A DNA stretch of 64,000 bases from Marinibacterium anthonyi (GTDB taxonomy: Bacteria; Pseudomonadota; Alphaproteobacteria; Rhodobacterales; Rhodobacteraceae): positions 1,413,501 to 1,477,500 of the forward strand of contig CP031585.1 of assembly GCA_003217735.2 (NCBI GenBank). The letters are read 5' to 3'. The position numbers were made by a program, and so were the translations under genes. The notes beneath the pieces were generated by a model. That model was not told where the DNA came from. It searched no databases and saw only the letters and a list, made by a program, of their open reading frames with translations. Of this stretch, positions 52,007 through 60,155 are shown in pieces. How positions within the stretch are numbered: position 1 is the first letter of the stretch; each line of letters starts with the position of its first letter.

Positions 52007-52504
52007 ATGCGTATGGACAAGCCCCCCGCGTCCCTTGGTCGCGCTGGGTTCATGGCCGGATATCTTGAGGCGCTCGCCCTTGTCGAGCGTCTGCATCGGC
52101 TGCTTCTTGACGTTATCAAGGACGAATTCGAACGGATCGGTGTCCTTGAGATCAACGCCGTGCAAGCGCTGTTGCTGTTCAATATCGGCGACAACGAGGT
52201 AACCGCGGGCGAACTGAAGACTCGCGGTTACTACCAGGGCAGCAATGTCAGCTACAATCTGAAGAAGCTGGTGGAGATGGGTTACATGCACCACCAGCGT
52301 TGCGAGATCGACCGCCGGTCGGTGCGGGTGCGCCTGACACCGCGCGGGCGCGAGATTCGCGACATTGTCGACCAGCTGTTCCTCCGCCATGCGGAAGGGC
52401 TGCAGGAAAAGGGCGTTATCGATGCCGCCGGCATCGAGGACATCACCAACGCGCTGCGGCGCGTGGAACGATACTGGACGGATCAGATCCGGTACATCTA
52501 CTAG
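52007..52504 (+). CDS. ldtR: MarR-type winged-helix regulator, LdtR-like
   Basis: 165 aa. Winged-helix core: LEINAVQALLLFNIGDNEVT, AGELKTRGYYQGSNVSYNLK (recognition helix region), CEIDRRSVRVRLTPRGREI (wing). Matches the alphaproteobacterial LdtR group that controls L,D-transpeptidase and osmotic-stress genes in Liberibacter and Sinorhizobium. Start at 52007 or 52013. An ldtR target gene is not adjacent here. Confidence 0.85.
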   Translation: MRMDKPPASLGRAGFMAGYLEALALVERLHRLLLDVIKDEFERIGVLEINAVQALLLFNIGDNEVTAGELKTRGYYQGSNVSYNLKKLVEMGYMHHQRCEIDRRSVRVRLTPRGREIRDIVDQLFLRHAEGLQEKGVIDAAGIEDITNALRRVERYWTDQIRYIY

Positions 52505-52511
52505 GGCTGCG

Positions 52512-53324
52512 TTACCTGCCGGTGCCAGAACGGACCGGCCCGGCCTGCGCCAAGGACAGGCCTTCCAGCTCGCGCAGCAGTTTGCGCACCATCGCCTCTT
52601 TGTAGGCGTGAAACCCCAGTGCGGTTTCGACAAAGGCGCCGGGTCCCGTGATGACATAGGCCCGGAAATAGCCCGCCAGCGATTGGGCATCCTCGGCATT
52701 GGCCGTCCCGCGGCGCGGATTGTCGGCCCCGATCACCAAGGCGTTGACCGTGACACCCCCGGCCTGGAGCCGGGTTTTCTGTGTCTGGGGGTGGGGCCCC
52801 ATGTTGTGCTTGCCGTCGCCCGAGACGTCGAGCGTCTGTTTCCAGCAGCCGGGGTGGGCGGCCATCAGGGCGGCGCCGGTCTGCAGCGCGCTGCCGATGG
52901 CGGTGCCGGGGGGCGCATCGACGCGGCGGATGGCGCGCAGGCGGGCGATGACGGTGTCCAGCGTGGCGGCATCGGTGATCGCTGTCCAGGGCAGCAGGGT
53001 TCTCTGGTAGTCGGGGCTGCTCCATTCATAGGCGGTCAGGTCGACGGGGGCCTGGGGCTGCGACAGCAGCGCGCGGCGCACGTCGGGATTGGCCAGCGCA
53101 CCGGCAAGCCCGTCGATCTGCATCCGGTATTCCGCGCTGTCGACGGAGCCTGAGACATCCAGCGCCAGGGCCAGGGCCTGGCGGCAGCGGGATTGGGCCT
53201 GCGTGGGTTGGGCCTGCGCGGATTGGGCCTGTGCGGATTGGGCCTGCGCGGATTGTGCGTGAACGAGCGGGGCGTGAACAAGCGCGGCCCAGAGGGAGAG
53301 GAGCAGGGGAAGGGCGTGTCTCAT
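52512..53324 (-). CDS. DUF1194 secreted protein with MIDAS-like motif (1)
   Basis: 270 aa. Signal peptide (LPLLLSLWAALVHAPLVHA), then a QSAQA pentapeptide repeated several times (encoded by 15-bp tandem repeats at 53191-53265), then a von Willebrand A-like DUF1194 domain with LALDVSGSVDSAEYRMQIDG (MIDAS DxSxS). Cysteine 47 region may pair. Tandem paralogue of the next gene, which has no such repeat. Periplasmic; function unknown. Confidence 0.85.
   Translation of the reverse strand: MRHALPLLLSLWAALVHAPLVHAQSAQAQSAQAQSAQAQPTQAQSRCRQALALALDVSGSVDSAEYRMQIDGLAGALANPDVRRALLSQPQAPVDLTAYEWSSPDYQRTLLPWTAITDAATLDTVIARLRAIRRVDAPPGTAIGSALQTGAALMAAHPGCWKQTLDVSGDGKHNMGPHPQTQKTRLQAGGVTVNALVIGADNPRRGTANAEDAQSLAGYFRAYVITGPGAFVETALGFHAYKEAMVRKLLRELEGLSLAQAGPVRSGTGR
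53191..53265. repeat. 15-bp tandem repeat within DUF1194 gene 1
   Basis: Five units of GATTGGGCCTGCGCG with small variations. It codes for QSAQA/QPTQA repeats just after the signal peptide, a length-variable spacer. Confidence 0.8.
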
Positions 53325-53352
53325 GGTTCGGCTGCCGTCGGGGCGCGGCCTC

Positions 53353-54096
53353 TCAGCCGTTGTCGTCCTGCGGCGTCAGGCCGCCGATCACCCGGGGGCG
53401 CAGTTCGCGTTCCAGCTTGCGGCGCATGGCGCGTTCGTAATCCTCGAACCCGGCGGCGACCTCGACAAAGGCGCCGGGGCCGCGGATGACCTCGTTGCGG
53501 TAATAGTTGACCAGGCTCGAATCCTCGACATCGCCCGGCCCGTCGACCGCCAGCCCGTTCACCACGACGTCGGCAAAGGCAAAGTGCCGGTAGGCGCGGG
53601 AGGGGGCGAAGCCTTCGTTGTTCTCGCCGTCGCCGGCCACGTCGATGGTCTGGAACAGGCAGGCCGGCGCCCGTTGCAGCAGGGTCGAGGCGAAGCCGAG
53701 CGCATAGCCCATGGCGGTGGGGAATTCATCGTGGCTGCGGGTGGATCCGCCGATGGCCTGGGCGACGGACAACAGCGCCTCGGGGCTGTCGACCAGGGTC
53801 CAGTCGACCAGGATCTCGTGGTTGTAGCGCCCGCTCCATTCGAAGGCGGCGATGGCGATGGGCAGGTCGCCGGCAAACAGCGCCTCCTGGATCTCGGGCG
53901 CGAGCAGGGCAGAGGCCAGGCCGCCCCGCTGCAGCGCATCCTCGGACGAATCGACCGAGGACGAGACATCAAGCGCCAGGACCAGCGCCAGCCGGCAGTC
54001 GGCCGCGGCGGCCGCCCCGGCAAGACCGGCGACCAGACTGGTGGCCAGACCGGCGGCCAGCGCCGCCGCGAGGCATGCGGCGCGCAGGTCTACCAA
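53353..54096 (-). CDS. DUF1194 secreted protein with MIDAS-like motif (2)
   Basis: 247 aa. Signal peptide (MVDLRAACLAAALAAGLATSL..AAA), then LVLALDVSSSVDSSEDALQR (MIDAS DxSxS), VVNGLAVDGPGDVEDSSLVN and the conserved GAFVEVAAGFEDYERAMRRK shared with gene 1 (GAFVETALGFHAYKEAMVRK). The pair arose by duplication. Overlaps gloA by 7 bp. Periplasmic; function unknown. Confidence 0.85.
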   Translation of the reverse strand: MVDLRAACLAAALAAGLATSLVAGLAGAAAAADCRLALVLALDVSSSVDSSEDALQRGGLASALLAPEIQEALFAGDLPIAIAAFEWSGRYNHEILVDWTLVDSPEALLSVAQAIGGSTRSHDEFPTAMGYALGFASTLLQRAPACLFQTIDVAGDGENNEGFAPSRAYRHFAFADVVVNGLAVDGPGDVEDSSLVNYYRNEVIRGPGAFVEVAAGFEDYERAMRRKLERELRPRVIGGLTPQDDNG

Positions 54097-54518
54097 TGGC
54101 CGGTGTTTTCCATGCTGGCCCAGGGTTCGGCCGGTTCCAGCGCATCACCGATCTGCAGCAGTTCGATGGACACGTTGTCGGGCGAACGCACGAAGGCCAT
54201 GCGGCCATCGCGGGGCGGGCGGTTGATGGTGACGCCGTTGTCGGCAAGGTGCCGGCACATGTCGTAGATGTTGTCGACGCCATAGGCGAGGTGGCCGAAA
54301 TGGCGGCTGTCGCTGGGCAGCCCGTCGTCGCCATCCCAGTTGTAGGTCAGTTCGACGGGGCAGTCTTCTTGTCCCGGGGGCGCCATGAAGATCAGGGTGA
54401 ACCGACCGCCTTCGCTGTCGGTGCGCCGCGTCTCCTTCAGGCCGAGGAGTTCGTAGAACGCCATGCTTTTTTCAAGGTCGAGGACGCGGACCATGGTGTG
54501 CAGGTATTTCGTCGCCAT
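54090..54518 (-). CDS. gloA: Lactoylglutathione lyase (glyoxalase I)
   Basis: 142 aa. MATKYLHTMVRVLDLEKSMA with the first metal His 7, HFGHLAYGVDNIYDMCRHLA with the next His, and NVSIELLQIG with Glu. Converts the methylglyoxal-glutathione hemithioacetal to S-lactoylglutathione. Ribosome site AAAGGAG precedes the start at 54516-54518; an upstream in-frame start at 54560 is not conserved. Its 3' end overlaps the DUF1194-2 start by 7 bp. Confidence 0.9.
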   Translation of the reverse strand: MATKYLHTMVRVLDLEKSMAFYELLGLKETRRTDSEGGRFTLIFMAPPGQEDCPVELTYNWDGDDGLPSDSRHFGHLAYGVDNIYDMCRHLADNGVTINRPPRDGRMAFVRSPDNVSIELLQIGDALEPAEPWASMENTGHW

Positions 54519-54585
54519 GAAAGTCTCCTTTTTGGGTCCATGGTAGTGCGTCCCCCGCAAGACGCCAGAGGCATCAGGCGGGAAA

Positions 54586-55980
54586 TCAGAATTTCGACCG
54601 GAAGCCGAGCGAGAGTGAGACCTCGTTCATGCTGTAGCGGCTGTCGTTGCTGTCCTTTTCGCCGGCCCGCAGGCGCAGCATGGGCGAGAAACCGGCGAAT
54701 TCGACTTGGTGGAACATCATGTTGATTTCGCCGTAGATCGATTTGTCCTGGCGTCCGCCGGGCACGTCGATGAACCCGCCCGAGATGAAATCGGGGTAAT
54801 CGGAATAGCCCAGGATCAGACCGGCCGACAGGCGCACCGGGCCGACGGGGCGGCCAAGTTCGTATTCGGTGCGCAGCGAGGCCGAGGTATAGGTGCCGTT
54901 CCGGTGGTCCGCCCGGGTATCGCGCCAGGCCACGGCCACGTCCAGCGCATCGCCGTTGCGCAGGTCCTTCCGCCAGAGAGCGCCGAGGCCCAGGATGGCG
55001 GCGTCATTGGTCTTGTAGCGGGCCAGGAACCGGGTTTCGGCCATGGCGTTCACGCCCAGCCTGTGGCCACCCGCCAGCCACCAGGACCGGTCGACGTTCA
55101 GGCGCGAGAAGCGGAAGGACCGTTCGCCGCCCGACCAGGCTTCGCCCAGCGACCCGGTCAGCGACGCGGTGCCACGCGCGCCCGCGGCCCAGACATGGCG
55201 CAGGCTGGCCTCGGCGTAGGTGGTGGCGAAATCGGAATTGTCGACGTCGGGCGCCTGGTCGCGGGCCTCGTCCGACAGGGCCACGCGCTGGATGTAGAGC
55301 CGGCCCAGAACGGCGGTTTCGCTGCGCTCGGTCCGGTCGATCCGGTAGGAGGTGGCGAAATCGTAGGAGGTGATGAGCCCCGACAGCGCCTGCGCCGAGC
55401 CCGAAAGGTAGCCGGTGACCGGCACGCCGTCGATGATCTGCAGCGCGGTATCCGCGCCCTTGTTGACGTTGTTTGAAGGGCGCAGATCGGCCTGAAAGCG
55501 CACCGACCACGGGTTGAGCCGGCGCAGCACGCGGTAATCCTTGGCCACGGCGGTCTTGGCGCGGTCGTCGGGGGCGTGGATGGCGGCGCGGCGCAGCCAG
55601 TATTGCGACAGCGTGTAATGGTGTTCCTGGTAGGCCAACTGCGCGGCCAGCTGGGCGGACCGGAAGCGCGCGGTGGGAGTCCGCGCCAGGTGATAGGCCC
55701 GGGCGGCGGCGCGCCGACCTGCGTCGGGGTGATGCTGCTGCGCCTCGGCGTTGGCGATGACGTAATGGGCGACGAAATCGTCCGGGTTCGCCTGCAGCAG
55801 GCCACGCGCCAGTGCGATGGCCAGCCCCGGATCGCCGGCCTTCAGCGCCTGCACGGCCATGTCGCGGGCCTGGTCCAGGCCCACGCGGACGGTGTCGGCC
55901 CCGGCCGGGGCGGCGAGGAGGAGCGCCGCCGCCAGGGCCGACAGAATTTTACGGAAGCGGCTGATCGCAGACCGCCGCAT
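54586..55980 (-). CDS. Surface lipoprotein assembly modifier (Slam, DUF560-like) outer membrane protein
   Basis: 464 aa. Signal peptide (SALAAALLLAAPAGA), a TPR-like helical N-terminal domain (QALKAGDPGLAIALARGLLQ, DFVAHYVIANAEAQQ, ~35-160), then a ~300-residue beta-barrel of alternating strands ending in LSLGFRSKF with terminal Phe. This is the Slam architecture (TPR plus 14-strand barrel). Slams move lipoproteins to the outer leaflet of the outer membrane. Overlaps its upstream lipoprotein gene by 32 bp. Strongly suggested pair. Confidence 0.82.
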   Translation of the reverse strand: MRRSAISRFRKILSALAAALLLAAPAGADTVRVGLDQARDMAVQALKAGDPGLAIALARGLLQANPDDFVAHYVIANAEAQQHHPDAGRRAAARAYHLARTPTARFRSAQLAAQLAYQEHHYTLSQYWLRRAAIHAPDDRAKTAVAKDYRVLRRLNPWSVRFQADLRPSNNVNKGADTALQIIDGVPVTGYLSGSAQALSGLITSYDFATSYRIDRTERSETAVLGRLYIQRVALSDEARDQAPDVDNSDFATTYAEASLRHVWAAGARGTASLTGSLGEAWSGGERSFRFSRLNVDRSWWLAGGHRLGVNAMAETRFLARYKTNDAAILGLGALWRKDLRNGDALDVAVAWRDTRADHRNGTYTSASLRTEYELGRPVGPVRLSAGLILGYSDYPDFISGGFIDVPGGRQDKSIYGEINMMFHQVEFAGFSPMLRLRAGEKDSNDSRYSMNEVSLSLGFRSKF

Positions 55981-56857
55981 CGTTTGCCGTCCCGCATTGG
56001 CCGAGGACGAAGATGCCCTGTTCGATCTCGTTGTCGACGCCGTCGATATGATCGCTGAGAAAGACCGCCCCGGCGACCGCCGTGGCGCCCTGGCCGGCGA
56101 AATTGCCGCCGTAGGTGCCGACTTCGGTGGTGCTGTCGATGGTTGCGGATCCGGTGAAGGTGCCATCGGAGTTGATGGCGGTGTTGGACAGGGTGACGTC
56201 CTTCAGATCGCCGTCGGCATAGTCGGGGATGGCGCGGTTGTAGATGACGCCATCGGTGACGTTGTCGGCGAAATCGGCGGTGATGAAGACGTCGCCGGTG
56301 ACTTCGGCGGCCTGACGGGGCAGGACGGCGGGATCGGTGCCCGCGGCCACCGGGTTCAGGTCTCCGCTATCGCCGGGCCCGTTGACGAGGCCCACGTAAT
56401 TGCCGGCGTAATGCACGATGCCGCCCGGCTGGCTGACGTCGGGGGCGGAATAGCTGCCGCTGCGCGAATAGGTGGCGCCGCTGAACACCTCGTTGAACTG
56501 TCCGCCGGCCATGACGACAAAGGCCTGCGCCCCGTCGATTTCCTTGACATAGGCGGTGTGGTGGCGGCCCAGGGATCCTTCTTGCGCGGTATAGGCTTCG
56601 TACCCGCCGCGGTCGAGACCGGGCTTGCGGGTATAGGTCGCGGCATAGGGCGTGTCGTCGATGGACTGGCCGCGCACGATCAGGGTCTGGTTGGCGGCAT
56701 CGTAAGTGATGCTGTCGACGTCGCCGGCGATATCGGCCGGGATTTCCGACGTGGTGCCGGTGTCGGGGTCTTCGGGGTCGGCCTCGTCGAACGGGTTCCC
56801 GTCGCCGCATGCGCATAGCGCGAGGCCCGTCGCGAGTGCGACGATCAACCTGTTCAT
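55949..56857 (-). CDS. Surface lipoprotein, TbpB-like beta-barrel, probable Slam client
   Basis: 302 aa. Lipoprotein signal [17 protein letters not shown] (Cys 17), an acidic Pro-rich handle ([17 protein letters not shown]), then repeated beta-strands ending in [20 protein letters not shown], the G-x-F-x-G..A..A-G-x-F signature of TbpB-type eight-strand barrels. Slam-exported lipoproteins are marked by this domain. It lies immediately upstream of the slam gene with 32-bp overlap. The bound ligand is unknown; relatives bind transferrin, haem or solutes. Expected surface-exposed. Confidence 0.75.
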   Translation of the reverse strand: MNRLIVALATGLALCACGDGNPFDEADPEDPDTGTTSEIPADIAGDVDSITYDAANQTLIVRGQSIDDTPYAATYTRKPGLDRGGYEAYTAQEGSLGRHHTAYVKEIDGAQAFVVMAGGQFNEVFSGATYSRSGSYSAPDVSQPGGIVHYAGNYVGLVNGPGDSGDLNPVAAGTDPAVLPRQAAEVTGDVFITADFADNVTDGVIYNRAIPDYADGDLKDVTLSNTAINSDGTFTGSATIDSTTEVGTYGGNFAGQGATAVAGAVFLSDHIDGVDNEIEQGIFVLGQCGTANDAAVCDQPLP

Positions 56858-57065
56858 GCCTGTCTGCCTCGGTGTTTTTTTATACTCGATCCGCAGCGAG
56901 TTTTCCTGTCATGCGGGTGAAAGTCAATTAAGGGGCGAGGTTGGGGCGGCGATTCAATCGATTGGCATGGCATCGTTGCCATACCTTATACCTCATATCG
57001 CGTTTCGTCTGGGCGGGCGGCCATATATAGTGGTGGGCGACTCGTATCTAAGGGGAATTGCCGCC

Positions 57066-57965
57066 ATGGCCCTGTCGTCTGACCAGCTTGCCGAAATCGC
57101 CGACCTGCGCAGCCAGCGGCAGGACACCCTGCGCGCCGTCGCCCCGGGGATGGAGGCGCATCTTTATGAAGCCAAGCCGGTGCTGGATCATGGTTTTGTC
57201 CGGGTGGTCGATTACATGGGCGACGACGCGGCGATCTGCCAGGCGGCGCGGGTATCCTATGGCAAGGGCACCAAGTCGGTGCAGAACGACGAGGGGCTGA
57301 TCCGCTACCTGATGCGGCACTGGCATTCGACACCCTTCGAGATGTGCGAGGTCAAGCTGCACGTGAAGCTGCCGGTCTTCGTGGCGCGGCAGTGGATCCG
57401 CCACCGCACCGCCAACGTGAACGAATATTCGGCGCGCTATTCGATCCTGGACCGCGAATTCTATATCCCCGCGCCCGAGCATGTCGCGGCGCAGTCCGAG
57501 GTGAACAACCAGGGGCGGGGCGCGGTGCTGGAAGGCGATGCGGCGGCGCAGGTGCTGGAGGTTCTGAAGACCGACAGCATGCGGGCCTACGACAATTACG
57601 AGGCGATGATCGCCGAACAGGGGCTGGCGCGCGAATTGGCGCGGATGAACCTGCCGGCGAACATCTACACCCAGTGGTACTGGAAGGTGGACCTGCACAA
57701 CCTGTTCCACTTCCTGCGGCTGCGCGCGGATTCCCATGCGCAATACGAAATCCGGGTCTATGCCGAGGAGATCTGCAAGATCGTCGCCGACTGGGTGCCT
57801 TTTGCCTATGGCGCGTTCGAGGAATACCGGCTGGGCGCCGAGACGCTGAGCGCCACGGCGCTGGAGTGCGTGCGGCGGATGCTGAAGGGCGAGGCGGTGA
57901 CGCAGGAGACGTCCGGTCTGACCAAGCGCGAATGGCGCGAGCTTGAGGCCGTGCTGAAGGGCTAG
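57066..57965 (+). CDS. thyX: Flavin-dependent thymidylate synthase
   Basis: 299 aa. Makes dTMP from dUMP with FAD and methylene-THF. The ThyX motif RHR-x7-S is [11 protein letters not shown] (residues 112-122). [20 protein letters not shown] and the C-terminal [19 protein letters not shown] match the family. Start at 57066; in-frame upstream sequence belongs to the lipoprotein promoter region. The candidate end of the Mu-like element begins 50 bp after the stop. Confidence 0.95.
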   Translation: MALSSDQLAEIADLRSQRQDTLRAVAPGMEAHLYEAKPVLDHGFVRVVDYMGDDAAICQAARVSYGKGTKSVQNDEGLIRYLMRHWHSTPFEMCEVKLHVKLPVFVARQWIRHRTANVNEYSARYSILDREFYIPAPEHVAAQSEVNNQGRGAVLEGDAAAQVLEVLKTDSMRAYDNYEAMIAEQGLARELARMNLPANIYTQWYWKVDLHNLFHFLRLRADSHAQYEIRVYAEEICKIVADWVPFAYGAFEEYRLGAETLSATALECVRRMLKGEAVTQETSGLTKREWRELEAVLKG

Positions 57966-57982
57966 GCCCGTCACACGGGTGC

Positions 57983-57994
57983 GGGGGGGGGGGG
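57983..57994 (+). repeat. Homopolymeric G tract (12 G)
   Basis: Twelve consecutive G between thyX and the Mu-like element. Such tracts vary in length during replication and sequencing. No gene overlaps it. Confidence 0.8.
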
Positions 57995-58015
57995 CGTTTA
58001 CGGGGGCGGTTCAGC

Positions 58016-58063
58016 TGTTAGTTATCACCCGGTTTGATATGCCGATTTCATGAGGTTTGACAC
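58016..58063 (-). mobile_element. Candidate end of Mu-like element (5'-TG terminus and transposase-site-like repeats)
   Basis: The sequence 5'-TGTTAGTTATCACCC begins at 58016, and GGTTTGATAT (58031-58040) and GGTTTGACAC (58054-58063) are two direct repeats 23 bp apart, as expected for transposase-binding sites inside a Mu-type end (TG...CA). The last prophage-like gene stops 72 bp inside. No target-site duplication can be checked, since the other end is outside the window. Confidence 0.4.
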
Positions 58064-58087
58064 CGGAAGAGCCGGGAAGTCCGGGGG

Positions 58088-58747
58088 TTATCCGGGATGA
58101 TCCGGAGAGGTCAGCCAGACCGAATGGTATTCTTTGAACAGCCGCTCTTTGTTCAAACCAGATGCCCTCGCAAAAAACTGGGGGGATTCGCGGTCTGACT
58201 TTTGGGAATCCTTGTTCGGAGAATTTGTTTGGGGAAACACTGAGACCACACGCGCGTACGGCACACAAAACTCCGCAGGCACAAAAGTGGGGAGTTTGGG
58301 AACCATTTCCTTAAACTCAGGGTCTTCAAAACAAAGCGTGTAAAGCGACACGAACTTACTATGGAACGAAATCTCGCCAACAGGCTCGACCTCGTAAACA
58401 ACTCCTCTGGAAATGGACGCGTACATTTGCGCCCATTTCTCTTGGTTTGTAATAAATATTTGCTCGTGAAAATACGTTGATGTTTTGTTCCAAGGCATGA
58501 AGTGCGGTGAGAAATTTGTGACGCTGCTGGGCAATAGAACATCGCCAACAAAACGACCAGTTGGACCGCCGTGTAGCCAGCGCGATCCCTCGGCACCTTT
58601 GACTACAATGTCATGCATCACTTGTTCCAACTCATCGAGCGGTTCACGTTCGCACTCAAGAGCTTCGAAGTAGTAATGAGCATACTTTTCCTTCAAGCTC
58701 CAGCCTTTGGTACCGTTGATCAACGACTTCCGTTTTTCAGCGTCCAT
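58088..58747 (-). CDS. Arr-like ADP-ribosyltransferase-fold protein, cargo of Mu-like element
   Basis: 219 aa, low GC for the window. Residues 55-125 line up by eye with rifampin ADP-ribosyltransferases: HG at 59-60, GD at 68-69, NF at 78-79, and GVVYEVEPVGEI (116-127), where Arr has YVVEPTG. The Arr tyrosine in the second motif seems to be Phe (IFITN), so activity may differ. The C-terminal 40 residues are unlike Arr. The start at 58745-58747 follows GAGGAGGAG. Overlaps the upstream HTH gene by 11 bp. Could be an ART toxin or modifier. Confidence 0.5.
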   Translation of the reverse strand: MDAEKRKSLINGTKGWSLKEKYAHYYFEALECEREPLDELEQVMHDIVVKGAEGSRWLHGGPTGRFVGDVLLPSSVTNFSPHFMPWNKTSTYFHEQIFITNQEKWAQMYASISRGVVYEVEPVGEISFHSKFVSLYTLCFEDPEFKEMVPKLPTFVPAEFCVPYARVVSVFPQTNSPNKDSQKSDRESPQFFARASGLNKERLFKEYHSVWLTSPDHPG

Positions 58748-59096
58748 CGGTACTCCTCCTCCACCATTCATAGATCGCGCTCTTACCCACGCGCCGAGCG
58801 GGCGGAAAAGCCTTAGCCACCGCATCTGCCAATTGCTGGAAAGTCATGCTGTCGATCCTCGCAGCGATGAATGCCTGAAGCTCGGGGTCTCCGTCGATCT
58901 TTGGAGCCCGACCAGGTCGGTGGAAACGGCGATGCTCCGAGACAGGAGCTGCGCTTTGCGGCGGATAGACCAAACCGCCTTGAAGGGTGGCTTCAAGCGC
59001 CGTTTCAAGGGCGGATATTGCGCAGCCTTGGGTGGCGTGACCGGCTCGAAGATCGGCCAGCGCTTGCAGGAGGTGGTCAGGAAGTTCTGAAGCCAT
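58737..59096 (-). CDS. Small HTH protein paired with Arr-like gene
   Basis: 119 aa. An N-terminal helical part and a linker, then LQAFIAARIDSMTFQQLADA and VGKSAIYEWWRR, an HTH of the kind in phage small-terminase/regulatory proteins (TFxQLAxxVAxxFPxxRxVxKSAIxxWW). The 11-bp overlap with the Arr-like gene indicates co-translation, typical of a toxin-antitoxin or regulator-effector pair. No other domain. Function inferred only. Confidence 0.5.
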   Translation of the reverse strand: MASELPDHLLQALADLRAGHATQGCAISALETALEATLQGGLVYPPQSAAPVSEHRRFHRPGRAPKIDGDPELQAFIAARIDSMTFQQLADAVAKAFPPARRVGKSAIYEWWRRSTDGR

Positions 59097-59123
59097 GGTG
59101 TTACCAACGTGCTCAAAGTCATA

Positions 59124-59157
59124 CGGTCCGTGACGGCCGGATCTCCGTCACGGACCG
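59124..59157. terminator. Strong hairpin between protease gene and cargo pair
   Basis: CGGTCCGTGACGG (59124-59136) pairs perfectly with CCGTCACGGACCG (59145-59157), loop of eight. Lies 36 bp after the protease stop and before the HTH gene start, so it may separate the head operon from the cargo operon. No T tract on the minus strand. Confidence 0.6.
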
Positions 59158-59192
59158 ACAAGACGCGCGCCAACTCGCCAGAAGCGCGCGCC

Positions 59193-60155
59193 TCATTCGG
59201 TGCCGTCCATTGCCTCAGGATCAATTCCGAGCTGCGAGCAAATGGCCGTGCGCTCGCTACTGCCTCGAAACCGTCCCCGCTCCAGTGTGGCCGGTGGCGT
59301 CTTTCCCGCTAGGCGGGGCGGACCAAGATTGACCAGTGGTAGCGCGGTCGCCTCCCATGCCTCGAAGCTGGCGAGGTTGCTGGACGCCAGTTCCTGTGCC
59401 CAACCCTCCATCGCGGGTACGAGCTTGCCCGTGCTTCTGGCACGCTCCAGCGCGGCTTCCACCCGGTCCTCATGCAACTCACTCAGGAGCGTCATGTAGC
59501 TGGACGCAAGTGCCTTGGCCGAAGCGTTGTCGGTTCTGGTGCTGTCCGCCGCCGCCAGGATCGCCTGTGCTCTGCGGATAAGATCCGCGACCGGTGTATC
59601 CGGCGAGGCCCCAAGGGCTTCACGCAACATCGCGATGACATCGGCTTTGTCCTGGGCCACATCACCCTCTGGCGTTTCGTCCTCGGTGGAACAAATCGCC
59701 TTCATGGCGATAGCTGGATCGTTGGTCAGTCCGGCACGCTTGATCGACATGACCTCGCCCGCCTTCGTGACCATCACAACAGGGCTGATGAAGCGGTACT
59801 CCCGCCCTTCGATCTTGGCCTTGCCGGTCGGGGTCCAGGCGATGCGGCCCCAGACACCATCGTCTCGGGCCGCAAGTTCTTCGATCCAGCCAGCCGCCGG
59901 CGCTTCGGCCTCACGATGGCGTTCAAGGGCGTGATCCATGTCCACCGGCATGCCACGTTCCAGATCGCCTCGCGAACGGGCGATCACTGCCGCAACGTCC
60001 TTCACAACCCAGGGACCCCGCTTGTCCGTCAGGTCGAAGCGCCCCGCAGGCAGGAGCTGCACCCAGCTCTCGGGCTTGCCGTCAGCGCTCGCAAGCTCGA
60101 TATCTGCCAGCAGCAACGCGTTCCCGGTTTCACGGTTCAAACTCATCACGGTCAC
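59193..60155 (-). CDS. Mu-like head protease/scaffold (gpI-like)
   Basis: 320 aa, close to Mu gpI (about 360). The N-terminal protease domain has WVQLLPAGRFDLTDKRGPWV and MPVDMDHALERHREAEAPAA, followed by GWIEEL; then a helical scaffold half (VIAMLREALGASPDTPVADL, AALERARSTGKLVPAMEGWA). It matures the phage capsid. It starts with an ATGA overlap of the head gene stop (60152-60155). In Mu the order is I before T; here T precedes I. Confidence 0.85.
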   Translation of the reverse strand: MTVMSLNRETGNALLLADIELASADGKPESWVQLLPAGRFDLTDKRGPWVVKDVAAVIARSRGDLERGMPVDMDHALERHREAEAPAAGWIEELAARDDGVWGRIAWTPTGKAKIEGREYRFISPVVMVTKAGEVMSIKRAGLTNDPAIAMKAICSTEDETPEGDVAQDKADVIAMLREALGASPDTPVADLIRRAQAILAAADSTRTDNASAKALASSYMTLLSELHEDRVEAALERARSTGKLVPAMEGWAQELASSNLASFEAWEATALPLVNLGPPRLAGKTPPATLERGRFRGSSERTAICSQLGIDPEAMDGTE

